A stretch of 64,000 nucleotides of DNA from Cupriavidus numazuensis (GTDB lineage Bacteria > Pseudomonadota > Gammaproteobacteria > Burkholderiales > Burkholderiaceae), in the NCBI RefSeq assembly GCF_905397435.1, contig NZ_CAJPVI010000026.1, positions 1-64,000 of the forward strand. The letters run 5' to 3'. The notes beneath the pieces were generated by a model that had not been told where the DNA came from, searched no databases, and saw nothing but the letters and a program-made list of their open reading frames with translations. The stretch's first letter is position 1, and each line of letters starts with the position of its first letter. The position numbers were made by a program, and so were the translations under genes. Positions 1-11,763 of the stretch are shown here, piece after piece.

Positions 1-33
1 CAATGGCATTGAGCTCTGGATTGACCACGTAAA

Positions 34-190
34 CGCGCTTTTGCCTCCTTTTGTCGCTCGGACAAAAGGAGGTCGCCGGCTACGCCGGCGAAACAGCCGC
101 GCCAGCGAAGAGCGATAACCCGCCCCCAAACGAAAAACCCCGCCGGCTACGCCGGCGAAACAGCGGCGCCTGCCAAGCACGATAACCCAA
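34..190 (+). repeat. Dispersed double-hairpin intergenic element, copy A
   Basis: Two structures lie side by side. One is a perfect 12-bp stem (44-55 with 61-72, loop GCTCG). The other is the palindrome CGCCGGC-TAC-GCCGGCG (74-90), which recurs at 141-157. Each palindrome is followed by a conserved AAACAGC(C/G)GCGCC tail. Related copies lie at 40846-40920 and 41470-41625. The element sits beyond the 3' end and terminator of the minus-strand lipoprotein gene. No gene is visible between 1 and 253. Confidence 0.75.
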
Positions 191-210
191 CAATTCAAGC
201 GAGACACGAC

Positions 211-237
211 AAAAAAAGGGCCCGCAAATGCGGGCCC
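211..237 (-). terminator. Rho-independent terminator of the DUF4397 lipoprotein gene
   Basis: The 8-bp GC-only stem GGGCCCGC/GCGGGCCC has an AAAT loop (218-237) and is followed on the minus strand by a run of seven T (211-217). It lies just after the stop codon of the lipoprotein gene. Confidence 0.9.
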
Positions 238-253
238 CTAGCATTTCAACCCC

Positions 254-1048
254 TCACTGCGAAGGCTGCGTCACCAACTCCAACCCCGCCTGCGACTCAT
301 CATCACCGCGTGCAACCAGCACCTTGATGCGGTTCGGCAGCGTTGCCTTGATGCCGTCCACCGGGATCGTGGTAATCAGCCAGTCGGCATTGTTAGCCAG
401 CGTCAGCGTGCCGGAATCGAAGATCACCGTCTTGCTGCCCGCAGTGGTAATACGCAGACGATAGGTACCGCCATTCAGGTCGATGGAATCCTGCCCCGAT
501 GCCGGCACGGTAGACTTGAATGCGACGGCCGCGAACGTCGGTGTCACCGAGTTCAGGTCGACGGCCGGAGTCGTCAGGTAGATATCCACATTCTGCGCGT
601 TGAACGATGCATTGAGTGCGCGTACGCGCGCCTTGTCCGAAAAGAGTCCTTTCTCGAACGGATCATCGATCTGCACCACGTCCGCGGCGCTTTCGCTGCC
701 CGGCATGGCTACCGCGGTGTACTTGTGGCCCGTATGGGTGTTGATGGTTGCCCGGCCGAGTTCGGTGTTCGTGCCGGTCACGTTGAACGAAAAGAGCTGG
801 TTCCCTTCGTCCACGCTGCGGTAGGTCGACACGAACTTGTAGGGCTCGTTCAGCAGATTGGTCTTAGCGCCGTTCTGCAGCACGTCGACATTCGGGCCAC
901 CCGGAATGGCATGGATCACGCGCACGGTCGGCTTGCTGAGGCCAACGCGGGCGGCCACACCATCATCGCCACCTCCACCGCAAGCCGAGAGGGCTGCCGT
1001 AGCGGCAATTGCGAGGCCGAGAACAATACTGGTCTTTGAGCGGAGCAT
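254..1048 (-). CDS. DUF4397 domain lipoprotein
   Basis: This 264-residue protein has a classic lipoprotein signal, with the lipobox LSAC at residues 20-23 followed by a glycine stretch. It should be processed by signal peptidase II and anchored in the envelope. Two DUF4397-like segments follow, each opening with the family pattern R-V-(I/L)-(H/N)-A and an NVD(I/V) strand (about residues 42-130 and 140-240). The family has immunoglobulin-like beta folds and no agreed function. The ATG follows AGAGGTGA at good spacing. The gene has its own terminator, lies 269 bp beyond the end of wspR on the same strand, and is probably transcribed separately. Confidence 0.85.
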   Translation of the reverse strand: MLRSKTSIVLGLAIAATAALSACGGGGDDGVAARVGLSKPTVRVIHAIPGGPNVDVLQNGAKTNLLNEPYKFVSTYRSVDEGNQLFSFNVTGTNTELGRATINTHTGHKYTAVAMPGSESAADVVQIDDPFEKGLFSDKARVRALNASFNAQNVDIYLTTPAVDLNSVTPTFAAVAFKSTVPASGQDSIDLNGGTYRLRITTAGSKTVIFDSGTLTLANNADWLITTIPVDGIKATLPNRIKVLVARGDDESQAGLELVTQPSQ

Positions 1049-1266
1049 AGAGTCACCTCTTCCGTTGCGTTGTATCGGGAGCGAGTGGCAGCACGGCCGC
1101 GCCGATGCGGCGGCTGCAGTAGGCAGGGCGTGCCAACAGGCCGATGAGGCTTTTGCTTAATGCGTGTGGCCTTATTGCAACGATAGGAAGGAACTCTTGG
1201 AGGAGGCAGGCGCGGACCTCCGAAATCGGTGTCGGAGGATTCCCACAGGGGATTGACTACGGCACC

Positions 1267-1288
1267 GTTCCTGGCGCGCGCCAGGAAC
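1267..1288. repeat. Perfect 22-bp palindrome between wspR and the lipoprotein gene
   Basis: GTTCCTGGCGC is followed directly by its exact reverse complement with no spacer. There is no T-run on either side, so it is not a canonical terminator. It could be an operator for a dimeric regulator of the lipoprotein gene, or an mRNA 3' structure of the wsp transcript. The rest of 1049-1317 shows no gene. Confidence 0.6.
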
Positions 1289-1317
1289 AGCCAGGCAACA
1301 AACGGCTCAACGTCCCG

Positions 1318-2397
1318 CTACGCCTTCGGCCAGGCCATGACCACTTGGTTGCGCCCATTTCGCTTGGCCTCGTACAGCCCCGCATCGGCAACCTCCACCA
1401 GCCGGCTGCTCGGTTGGCCGTCTTCCGGCACGAGCACCGCGGCGCCGATGCTGACGGTCAGGAGGCTGCCGGTGGCCGCGCCGCTGTGCGCGATGCCGAG
1501 CGATTCAATCGCGCGCCTGACTTTCTCCGCAAACAGTCGCGCACCGCCTGGCGACGTGGAGGGAAGGACCATCGAAAATTCCTCGCCACCAAAGCGCGCA
1601 GGCAGGTCGGCCGGGCGCGAACAGTTGTCGCGCAGCACAGCCGCTACGCGCCGCAGAACTTCGTCGCCGGCGACATGCCCGTACGTATCGTTGTAGGCTT
1701 TGAACGCGTCCACATCGATCATCAGCAGCGCGAGCTGGCTCTGCTCGCGCTGGGCGCGCTTCCATTCCGCGTTCAGGTACTCGTCGAAGTAGCGGCGGTT
1801 GGACAGCCCCGTGAGCCCGTCTGAATTGGTGAGCCGCTGCAGTTCGAGGTTGGTCTCGAGCAGTTGCTGCTGGCTTTGCCGCAACGCGCGATAGGCCTCG
1901 TCACGCTGCAGCAGGTTCAGGTACGAGCGCGAGTGATAGCGGATGCGCGCAACGAGTTCGATGCTGTCCGGCAGTTTCACCAGATAGTCGTTGGCGCCAG
2001 CGGAAAACGCCGCGCTTTTCATCGCCGCTTCTTCCTTGGTGGATAGCACGATGATCGGGATGTCGCGCGTGGCCGCGTTGTCGCGGTAGCGGCGCACCAG
2101 TGTCAGGCCGTCCACGCCTGGCATGACCAGGTCCTGCAGGATCACCGTCGGGCGCGTGCGCTCGGCGACGGTGACGGCCTCGTCCGGCGTCGCGCAGTAG
2201 TGGAAATCGATGTCCGGCTCTGAGGCCAGTGCGCGGCGTACGGCTTCGCCAATCATCGCCTGGTCGTCCACCAGCAGCACCATGACGGGATAGCTGTTGG
2301 CTGCGGCGGTGTCGTTGATAGCGGTGATGGCAGTGTTATCGGGTAGTTGCATGCTGGCTTCCTCGATGGCTCGGTCCCAGACGTCCTGGTTGAGCAT
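1318..2397 (-). CDS. wspR: WspR, response regulator with diguanylate cyclase output
   Basis: This is the output protein of the Wsp pathway: phosphorylation of the receiver domain activates synthesis of c-di-GMP from two GTP. The 359 residues comprise a receiver domain (about 38-155) with acidic pocket VDD and phospho-acceptor Asp89 in [11 protein letters not shown], a short coiled linker, and a GGDEF domain. The active site is GGEEF at 270-274. Five residues before it lies the product-inhibition site R261-P-A-D264, so feedback inhibition should be intact. The protein closely resembles the Pseudomonas WspR I know. The ATG at 2397 was chosen because the upstream extension is low-complexity and overlaps wspF. 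It is the last gene of the wsp operon, 47 bp after wspF, with a weak ribosome site. Confidence 0.95.
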   Translation of the reverse strand: MLNQDVWDRAIEEASMQLPDNTAITAINDTAAANSYPVMVLLVDDQAMIGEAVRRALASEPDIDFHYCATPDEAVTVAERTRPTVILQDLVMPGVDGLTLVRRYRDNAATRDIPIIVLSTKEEAAMKSAAFSAGANDYLVKLPDSIELVARIRYHSRSYLNLLQRDEAYRALRQSQQQLLETNLELQRLTNSDGLTGLSNRRYFDEYLNAEWKRAQREQSQLALLMIDVDAFKAYNDTYGHVAGDEVLRRVAAVLRDNCSRPADLPARFGGEEFSMVLPSTSPGGARLFAEKVRRAIESLGIAHSGAATGSLLTVSIGAAVLVPEDGQPSSRLVEVADAGLYEAKRNGRNQVVMAWPKA

Positions 2398-2444
2398 CGG
2401 CGATCTGTGTCGTCTTGTTGATATCGGTTTTCTTGCTGCGCCTG

Positions 2445-3466
2445 TCAGCCCGGCGACGAGCGCACGCTGCAGCACGCCTGCACCAGGCGCGGCGCAATGG
2501 CCGTCAGCGGCAGGATCTCGCTGGCGGCGCCCATCGCCGCGGCGGCCTTGGGCATGCCATAGACGGCGCTGGTGGCCTGGTCCTGCGCGATGGTCAGGCA
2601 ACCATGGTCGCGCATGGCCTTGAGGCCGCTGGCGCCGTCGCGGCCCATGCCCGTCAGCAGCACGCCGATGGCCTGTCCGCGCCAGTACTCCACCACGCTT
2701 TCAAAGAACACGTCGATGGATGGCCGATACAGATACTCGCTGGGCTGCTCGGTATAGGCCATTCGGTTTGGCCCTAGCAGCCGCAGATGATTGTTGGTGC
2801 CCGCGATCAGTACCGTGCCGGCCTGCGGGGCTTCGCCCGGCGCCGCCACGCGCACCGGCAGCGCGCACTGGCTGTCGAGCCAATCGGCCATGCCGGGGGC
2901 GAACGCTTCGTCGACGTGCTGGACGGCGACCACCGCCGCGCAAAAGTCAGCAGGCAGGGCGCCAAGCAGCTTGGCCAGCGCCGCCGGCCCGCCGGCCGAG
3001 GCGCCGATCGCTACCAGGCGCGATGCCGCCAATGTACCCGGCATTTCCCTGATGGCAGGGCGCGGTGCCGCACGCCCAGCGACCAGACGCCCGATATTGC
3101 GCATCTTGCGCAGCAGCGGCCCCGCAGTCAGCTTGGCGTCGGACTCGGTGAGCGTGGGCGTATCCACGGCGTCGATCGCGCCGTGCCCCATGGCATCGAA
3201 CACCTGCGTGGCATTGCGGCCGAGGTCGGTCGTGACCACGACGATGGGGCATGGCGTGGCCGCCATGATGCGGCGCGTGGCTTCCACGCCGTCCATGACC
3301 GGCATCAGCAAGTCCATCAGGATCACGTCGGGCGTATGCGAGGCGGCGAGTTGTATCGCCTGCTCGCCATCGCCGGCGACCCAGACGATCTCGAACGCCG
3401 GGTCCAGCGCAATCGCGCGGCGCAGCGCGGCGACAGCCAGTGCCGAATCGTTGACGATGCCGACTT

Positions 3467-3470
<4 letters not shown>
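2445..3470 (-). CDS. wspF: WspF, CheB-type methylesterase response regulator
   Basis: WspF removes methyl groups from the receptor WspA and so resets the pathway. In Pseudomonas its loss locks WspR on and gives wrinkly colonies. The 341 residues hold a receiver domain (1-120; Asp53 in [12 protein letters not shown]), a linker, and a CheB esterase domain (about 150-335). The catalytic triad is visible as Ser158 (GASAGG), His185 (VQHVD) and Asp278 (GMGRDGASG). The start ATG overlaps the wspE stop (ATGA at 3467-3470), indicating translational coupling. The gene appears full length and intact, so the system is not pre-activated by wspF loss. Confidence 0.94.
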
Positions 3471-5796
<2,326 letters not shown>

Positions 5797-5800
<4 letters not shown>

Positions 5801-6474
5801 GCAAGGCTCCGTGTCAGTGCCTGGCGCACCAGCGCGGCGTCAAGCAGGCCCACGTTGCGGCCCTGGTCTTCGAACAACGCCTGGCTGTAGTGCGTCGACG
5901 CCCTGGCCAGCGTGGTCGGCAGCGGCAGCAGCGCGCTGCTGCGCACGCGGCGTACGCCGCTGACTTCGGCCACTGGCAGCGCAATGGCGCCGCGGCCTTG
6001 CCCGAGCACCAGGAAGCGCTGCCCTTGCCGGGCGCTTGCCGGCGTGTCGGATTCCTCGCCGGTGCCGAACAGCCGGGCCAACGATAGGCACGCCAGCAGG
6101 CTGCCGCGTACGCTCGCCACGCCCAGCACCGCGGCGTCGCGGCGGTGCGGAAGCGAGTGCACGTCGCATGGCGCCGTGACTTCTCCAATGGCCTCGGTGG
6201 GCAGGGCCAGCCATTCCTCTCCGACGCGGAAGATCAGGCAGGACAAGCCGGTCCCGGCGGGCTCGGCTTCCGGCTCGCTGTCCGCTGGCGCGACGGGCAG
6301 CCCGGACATCGCCTGCGCATCGAGCAGGGCCGTGGCGGCGCGGGAATAGGTCGGGCAGTTGCGGCAATGGATATGCGTCGCGAGCAGTGCGCAGCTGCCG
6401 TCGCCACGGACGCCGATGCGGCGCCAGCAATCGTCGATCTGCACGTTGACGGGAAAGGTTTGAGCGTCGGCCAT
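5797..6474 (-). CDS. wspD: WspD, CheW-like coupling protein
   Basis: This is the second of two CheW-type scaffold proteins in the operon, linking receptor WspA to kinase WspE. It has 225 residues. The N-terminal third is Cys/His-bearing (C-RN-C-TY pattern around residues 35-45) and is unlike ordinary CheW. The remainder (about 75-220) is a CheW fold with FRVGEEWLALPTEAIGEV and VRGSLLACLSLARLF. The longer N-terminus distinguishes WspD from WspB, as in Pseudomonas. The ATG lies 2 bp from the wspC stop, and the 3' end overlaps the wspE start. Confidence 0.9.
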
Positions 6475-6476
6475 GG

Positions 6477-7727
6477 CTAGGCGGTACGGGTATGGCGCTG
6501 CGCGCGCTGGCGCAGGCGCGCGGCGCCGGCGTGGTCGCCCTCGGTGTCGAGCAGCGCGGCCAGATGATGGAGGGCTTCCTGGTGGCCCGGGTCAAGGTAG
6601 ATCGCCCGGCGATACGCGTCGCGCGCGCTCGACGTGAGGCCGGCCGCGTCGTGGAGCACGCCAAGCATGCAGCAGGCATCGGCGCTCGGGCCCTGGCTGG
6701 CGATCAGCGCTTCGCACGCAGCGGTGGCGGCTGCGAGGTCACCGCGGTCGGCAAGCGCCGAGATGCCGGCGAGCGGGGCAGGCGTCGGGGCGGCGGTGCG
6801 CTGCACGCGGACCGGCGCAGGCTCGCGCACAGCCGGTGCTGGCTGCGTGCGCAGCGAAACCGGGCGCGGCGGCATGCCGGCAGGCGCCGATACGGCGCTG
6901 GCTGGCATGGGTTGCGCGCTCCGTGCTTCGCCGGGGAGTGCCTTGCGAAATGCAAAGGCCAGCGGCACGCCGGCCGACTGCAACCCTTCCGCGCTCAGCA
7001 GGCTCGCTTCGGCCGGGCCGACGAAGATCATGCCGTCGCTCGCGGTCAGCCGCGCCAGCGTTTGCACGGCACGCCGCTGCACGTCGGCATCGAAATAGAT
7101 CAGCAGGTTGCGGCAGAACACGAAATCGTACGGTGCCTCGCCGGTCAGCAGGCTTGCGTCGACGATGTTGCCTAGCCGCAGCTGCACCAGTTCGCGCACG
7201 CGCGCATCCAGTGCATACCCGCCCGGGCACGGCGTGAAGTAACGCTCGCGGAAATCCAGTGGTGCGCCGCGGAACGCGTTGCTGCCGAAAATGCCGGCGC
7301 GCGCGCGGGCCAGCGCGCGTGCGCTGATATCAAGCGCGTCGATGCGAAAGCGCGCCGCCGGAATGCCAGCGTCGAGCAGCGCCATCGCGATGGAATACGG
7401 CTCTTCACCGCTGGCGCAGGGCAGGCTCAGCACGCGCAGGTGCCGCGCATGGTCGCCGAACACGCGATCGGCGGCAAAGCGGCCAAGGGCCATCAATGCT
7501 TCTCTGTGCCGGAAGAACCAGGTTTCCGGAACCACCACGGATTCGATCAGCGCCTGGAACTCGTCGGGCTGGCTGTGGAGCAGGTTCCAGTAGGCCGCCA
7601 CGTCGTGCGCCTGCAGCGCGGCCTGGCGCTCGCGCAGTGCGCGTTCGATCGCGCCGGGCCCGATGGACCGTGCGTCGAGCCCGATGCGGGCCTTGAGCAG
7701 TGCCTCGATATGGGTGGCCGTGCTCAT
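6477..7727 (-). CDS. wspC: WspC, CheR-type methyltransferase with TPR tail
   Basis: WspC transfers methyl groups from S-adenosylmethionine to glutamates of WspA, opposing WspF. The 416-residue protein has an N-terminal CheR domain with the SAM-binding motif LPCASGEEPYSIAMAL and FCRNLLIYFD (about residues 10-275). A Pro/Ala-rich linker and tetratricopeptide-like helices (about 325-410, with GVLHDAAG and YRRAIYLDPGHQEALHHLA) follow. The TPR extension is typical of WspC. I chose the ATG at 7727 because it overlaps the wspB stop in an ATGA; a longer reading frame is open to 7745. Confidence 0.93.
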   Translation of the reverse strand: MSTATHIEALLKARIGLDARSIGPGAIERALRERQAALQAHDVAAYWNLLHSQPDEFQALIESVVVPETWFFRHREALMALGRFAADRVFGDHARHLRVLSLPCASGEEPYSIAMALLDAGIPAARFRIDALDISARALARARAGIFGSNAFRGAPLDFRERYFTPCPGGYALDARVRELVQLRLGNIVDASLLTGEAPYDFVFCRNLLIYFDADVQRRAVQTLARLTASDGMIFVGPAEASLLSAEGLQSAGVPLAFAFRKALPGEARSAQPMPASAVSAPAGMPPRPVSLRTQPAPAVREPAPVRVQRTAAPTPAPLAGISALADRGDLAAATAACEALIASQGPSADACCMLGVLHDAAGLTSSARDAYRRAIYLDPGHQEALHHLAALLDTEGDHAGAARLRQRAQRHTRTA

Positions 7728-8212
7728 GGCAGGCGCGCCTGGCAAACGTCGCGCGCGGCGTCAAACAGCATGGCGTGGACGTCGTCGGGCAACAAGGCGT
7801 GGACGCGCACCCATTGCACCAGGCCGCGCTGTTCGTCATGGCGCACCGGCCCCAGGTAGCGCGCCGTGCCGGCGTCGATACCGGAATCGACGAACGACTC
7901 CGGCTTGCAACGCAGGGTCTCGGTGGCGTGCTCCAGGCGCAGCCCGAGCAGGCGTGGCGCGTCGCCAGGTGTGCGGCGGTAGTGGACCAGCACGGTGCGC
8001 GTACTCGTGCGCAACGCCGCGGGCACGCTCGTGGCGAGCGCGCTCAGGTCGATCACCGGCACGGATTGACCCTGGCGCGACAGCACGCCCGCCACCCACG
8101 CGGGGCTGCCGGGAATCTGCTTGAGCGCGGTCAGGGGCAGGACCTCGGCAACCTCGGTGGCATCCAGCGCATAGTGGTCATGGCCCAGACGGAACAGCAG
8201 GAACAGTTTCAT
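7724..8212 (-). CDS. wspB: WspB, CheW-like coupling protein
   Basis: This is the first coupling protein of the Wsp array, bridging WspA and WspE. From the ATG at 8212 it has 162 residues and begins MKLFLLFRLG, the normal start of a CheW fold. Conserved CheW strands follow, including DATEVAEVLPL and GVLSRQGQSVPVIDL. A GTG nine codons upstream (8239) is possible, but 8212 is preceded by GGGAGG at about 10 bp. The gene starts 32 bp after the wspA stop and ends in a 4-bp overlap with wspC. Confidence 0.9.
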   Translation of the reverse strand: MKLFLLFRLGHDHYALDATEVAEVLPLTALKQIPGSPAWVAGVLSRQGQSVPVIDLSALATSVPAALRTSTRTVLVHYRRTPGDAPRLLGLRLEHATETLRCKPESFVDSGIDAGTARYLGPVRHDEQRGLVQWVRVHALLPDDVHAMLFDAARDVCQARLP

Positions 8213-8243
8213 CGGCGCGTGGCCTCCCGCTCGCTCCACCGCG

Positions 8244-9863
8244 CTAGACCTTGAAGCGCGACACGCCGCTGCGCAGCTCGTTGGCCACCAGCGTCAGCTC
8301 GTCGATGGCCTGGCTCGACTGGCGCAGCGATTCGACCGTCTGCTGCGCGGCTTCGGACAGCTGCATCAGCGCCTGGTTGATCTGCTCGGCGCCGCCTGCC
8401 TGGGCCTGCATGCCTTCATTGACCATTTGCACGCGCGGCGCGAGCGACTGCACCTGCCCGATGATCTGCGACAGCTGGTCGCCCACCTGGGTCACGTCGG
8501 ACATGCCGCGGCGTACCTCTTCCGAGAACTTGTCCATGCCCATCACGCCCGCGGCGACGGCGGACTGGATCTCGCGCACCATCTGTTCGATGTCGTAGGT
8601 GGCCACCGCGGTCTGGTCCGCCAGCCGGCGGATCTCGGTGGCGACCACCGAGAAGCCGCGTCCGTACTCGCCAGCCTTTTCGGCCTCGATGGCGGCGTTG
8701 AGCGACAGCAGGTTGGTCTGGTCCGCCACCTTGGCGATCGTCGTGACGACCTGGTTGATGTTGCCGGCCTTCTCGTTGAGCGTGGCGAGCTTGGCATTGA
8801 CCGAGCCGGCCGCATCCATCACGTGCTGCATGGTGGCTTCCATGCGCGACAGTCCGACCTGGCCGGTACCCGCCAGCCCGGCGGTCTGCTCGGCCGCGTT
8901 CGACACCTCGTTGATGGTGCGGACCAGGTCGCGCGCGGTGGCGGAGATCTCGCGCGAGGTGGCACCGATCTGCGTCGTGGTGGCGGCGGTTTCGGTGGCC
9001 GTGGCCTGCTGCTGGCGGGCGGTCGCGGCAATCTCGTTGACCGAGGTGGTGACCTGGATCGCCGAGCGCTGTGCCTGGCCGACCAGCGAGGTCAGCTCGC
9101 CCGTCATCTGGTTGAAGCCCTGCTCGACGTCCTGGAACTCGTCGCCACGGCCCAGTGACATGCGCATCCGCAGGTCGCCGCCGCGGATGCTGGCCAGCAG
9201 GCCGACGATGGAGCGCATCGGCACGGTAATGGCGCGCAGCAGCAGGTAGCCACAGATGGCGGCCATGGCCACTGCCACGAGCAGGGCGACTTCGATGCCG
9301 ATCTTGGCCGAACCGACGGCCGCATTGATGCCGTGCGCGGCTTTCTCGTTGACGGCGTTGTTGTCATCCACCAGGGTCTGGGCGAGCTTGCGTACTTCCG
9401 CCCAGAGCTGGTTCGCCTCACCGCGCAGCAGCGCTTCCGCCGCCTCGCCGCCTTTCCAGCTTGCCGGCTGCGTCAGCGGCAGCGCCAGCTGGTCGTACCG
9501 GCTGCGCGCCGCCTTGTACTGGCTGAAGGTCGTGCGGTCGCTGTCGCGCGTGATGGTGGCTTCGTACTGCTGCTCGAGCCGGTCCAGCCGCTGGTGGACT
9601 TCGGCGCTTTGCTGCTGGTAGCCCCGGCGCTGGCTGTCGCTGCCGGCCTTGACCGTCTCCCAGGCAAGGACATAGACCTCGCCCCAGGCGCCGCGGATGC
9701 TGGTGCTGTAGTTGAGGCCCGGCAAGGCATCCTTGAGCATCAGGTTGGTTTCCCGCTCGATCGCCGACAGCCGGTTGTAGGCCACCACCCCCATCAGCGC
9801 CATGACCAGCAGGATAAAGGTAAAGCTCGCCAGGATGCGCGTTCGGATAGTCCAGTGGTTCAA
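8244..9863 (-). CDS. wspA: WspA, membrane methyl-accepting receptor for surface sensing
   Basis: WspA is the input receptor of the pathway, which in Pseudomonas responds to surface contact or cell-envelope stress. With a TTG start at 9863 it has 539 residues. It has a transmembrane helix (about 10-30), a four-helix-bundle sensor, a second transmembrane helix (about 190-210), a HAMP domain, and a long cytoplasmic coiled coil. The signalling tip carries the conserved hairpin [20 protein letters not shown]. The only in-frame ATG upstream lies far away in low-complexity sequence, and the next ATG is inside the first helix. TTG with GGGA about 9 bp upstream is therefore the best start. It is the first gene of the operon. 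Confidence 0.93.
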   Translation of the reverse strand: MNHWTIRTRILASFTFILLVMALMGVVAYNRLSAIERETNLMLKDALPGLNYSTSIRGAWGEVYVLAWETVKAGSDSQRRGYQQQSAEVHQRLDRLEQQYEATITRDSDRTTFSQYKAARSRYDQLALPLTQPASWKGGEAAEALLRGEANQLWAEVRKLAQTLVDDNNAVNEKAAHGINAAVGSAKIGIEVALLVAVAMAAICGYLLLRAITVPMRSIVGLLASIRGGDLRMRMSLGRGDEFQDVEQGFNQMTGELTSLVGQAQRSAIQVTTSVNEIAATARQQQATATETAATTTQIGATSREISATARDLVRTINEVSNAAEQTAGLAGTGQVGLSRMEATMQHVMDAAGSVNAKLATLNEKAGNINQVVTTIAKVADQTNLLSLNAAIEAEKAGEYGRGFSVVATEIRRLADQTAVATYDIEQMVREIQSAVAAGVMGMDKFSEEVRRGMSDVTQVGDQLSQIIGQVQSLAPRVQMVNEGMQAQAGGAEQINQALMQLSEAAQQTVESLRQSSQAIDELTLVANELRSGVSRFKV

Positions 9864-10090
9864 GGTTCGGTTCCCGTTTCCGTTCTTCTTCAAAGGCAGG
9901 CGCCGCGGCACCAGGGCCGGCTGCGTGCCGTTGCGCGGTAGGGTACTGTAACGCCGGAGGCGTTTCAACGCCGAGGGCCGGTCTGGCCCCGAGCGTTGCT
10001 GGGCTGCATTGGTGCGCGCGCCGGTTTTCCGGAAGCGCTTGCTTTTTTTATGGTTTTCGTCACACTTCCAGAATCGCAGATCTGGTAACA
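9864..10090. promoter_or_regulatory. Divergent promoter region between wspA and the GGDEF-EAL gene
   Basis: These 227 bp must carry the start signals for both the wsp operon and the opposing c-di-GMP phosphodiesterase gene. They are locally AT-rich around 10040-10110. I see no convincing -35/-10 pair. A shared region would allow coordinated control. Confidence 0.5.
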
Positions 10091-11446
10091 ATGTCGATAA
10101 TTGCAAATGAGGCAGGGATGGTGGCCAAGTCGGGAGCGAAGGCGGCTGGCGCTTCGCCAGACGGGGAGACCGATCCACTGACAGGGGTCGGGAATCGCCT
10201 GGAATTCCTAAAACGGCTGGAGGCACGCCTGCATAGCGAGGCAGTGCCCCGCTGCGCATTGCTGTTGATCGGCATTGACGATTTTCGCGCCTTCAACGAC
10301 ATGCATGGCCATGCCGAGGGCGACCTGATCCTGCAGGGCGTGGCACGCCGGCTGCGCGATGCTTCGCCGCGCGACGCCGTCATCGCCCGCATCGGCAGCG
10401 ACGAGTTTTCGGTGCTGCTGCCGTCCATTTCCGATCCGACCCTGGTGCGGCACGTTGGCGCCGCCATCCTTTCCATGCTGACCGCGCCGCACGAGCACAG
10501 CGGGCGCCGCCACCACGTGCTCGCCAGCATCGGCGCATGCGTGATGCCGGCTGCCGGCGATCTTGCGTCGGATGCGCTCGCGGCGGCCAGCCTGGCGCTG
10601 GCCCGTGCCAAGCACGACGGCGGACGCACCATCCGGTTTTTCAAGCCGCAGATGCGGCAGGATGTGACCACGCGGCTGTCGCTGGTTCAGGCGCTGCACG
10701 AAGCGTATGCGCAGCGCCAGTTCGAACTGCACTACCAGCCCCAGGTCGACCTGCGCACTGGCCACATCCATGGGGCCGAGGCGCTACTGCGCTGGCGCCA
10801 TCCGACTCGCGGCCTGCTCGCGCCCGCCAGCTTTATCGATGCCCTGGCGGCCAGCAGCGTGGCCAGCGATGTGGGCATGTGGCTGCTGCAGACCGCCTGC
10901 GCGCAGGCGCGTGCCTGGTCGCTGACGCTGCCGCAGGCGCCGCGCGTGGCCATCAACCTGTTCGCGGCCCAGCTGGCCGAAAGCCGGCTGGTGACCGAGG
11001 TGCGCCACGTCTTGCGCTCGCTCGAACTGCCGCCGGCCAGCCTGGAAATCGAGATCACGGAGACCATCGCGCTGCAGCAGGGCGACGAGGTGTCCGACCA
11101 GCTCCAGGCCCTGCGGCGCGACGGCGTGACCCTGACCTGCGACGACTTCGGCACGGGCTACGCCTCGCTGAGCTTCCTCAAGTCGTTCCCGGTCGACCGG
11201 CTCAAGATCGACCAGTCCTTCGTGCGTAACGTGACGCAGGACCCGGTGGACGCCGCCATCGTCCGATCCGTGATCAACGTCGGGCAAAGCCTGCAGATCG
11301 GCGTGGTGGCCGAGGGCGTGGAAACGGTCGAGCAGCGCGACTTCCTGCTGGCCAACGGCTGCTGGGAGGCGCAGGGTTACCTCTATGGGCGGCCGATGCC
11401 AGCGGAGCGCCTTACGGAGCACTTGCGGCAACAGTCGGGGGTTTGA
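10091..11446 (+). CDS. GGDEF-EAL protein with degenerate cyclase site, probable c-di-GMP phosphodiesterase
   Basis: The protein probably hydrolyses c-di-GMP to pGpG. It has 451 residues with no transmembrane segment. The GGDEF domain (about 25-185) has GSDEF at 102-106 where GGDEF/GGEEF is expected, so cyclase activity is doubtful, although the domain may still bind GTP and regulate. The EAL domain (about 200-445) keeps its catalytic landmarks: EAL at 230-232, [22 protein letters not shown], the lysine of LKIDQSF, and VAEGVET. It is divergent from wspA, so it is placed to counter WspR output. A second ATG at 10118, preceded by a better ribosome site, is an alternative start. Confidence 0.88.
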   Translation: MSIIANEAGMVAKSGAKAAGASPDGETDPLTGVGNRLEFLKRLEARLHSEAVPRCALLLIGIDDFRAFNDMHGHAEGDLILQGVARRLRDASPRDAVIARIGSDEFSVLLPSISDPTLVRHVGAAILSMLTAPHEHSGRRHHVLASIGACVMPAAGDLASDALAAASLALARAKHDGGRTIRFFKPQMRQDVTTRLSLVQALHEAYAQRQFELHYQPQVDLRTGHIHGAEALLRWRHPTRGLLAPASFIDALAASSVASDVGMWLLQTACAQARAWSLTLPQAPRVAINLFAAQLAESRLVTEVRHVLRSLELPPASLEIEITETIALQQGDEVSDQLQALRRDGVTLTCDDFGTGYASLSFLKSFPVDRLKIDQSFVRNVTQDPVDAAIVRSVINVGQSLQIGVVAEGVETVEQRDFLLANGCWEAQGYLYGRPMPAERLTEHLRQQSGV

Positions 11447-11763
11447 GGGAAAGGGGGGCCATGCCCCCCCAGCCAGTATGGTCGCCGCCTTTGGCCGCCA
11501 GAACGGCCGGCAAAATGCGGCTGTGACTGGCGGAGTTGTTTCCACCTTTGACTTCCCGCGGCGCAGCCGACGCCATCCGCGCTGCGATTCCCGGCGCCGG
11601 TCCTGCCTCCGCAGCGCAGCCGCGGCCGCCATGCCCCGTTCAGGGGAAATACCCGCTTACAAAGTCTTGTCCGCGCAGGACACCCCCAAGCGTTGGGCCA
11701 TGTATGGTGACATCAGGCGGCTGTCCGCCGCTACGGGCCTTGCTCTCTTAGTTTCTCGATTCC
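11447..11763. other. Intergenic region without a recognisable gene
   Basis: The 317 bp hold a GC hairpin (GGGGGGC-CAT-GCCCCCC, 11453-11469) soon after the phosphodiesterase stop, without a T-run. The upstream region of the FecR-type gene makes up the rest. I see no clear promoter boxes and no good Shine-Dalgarno before the ATG at 11764. Confidence 0.5.

Noticed and set aside
11453-11469. GGGGGGC-CAT-GCCCCCC hairpin as terminator of the phosphodiesterase gene
   Set aside because: No T-run follows. It may form a structure but cannot be called an intrinsic terminator.
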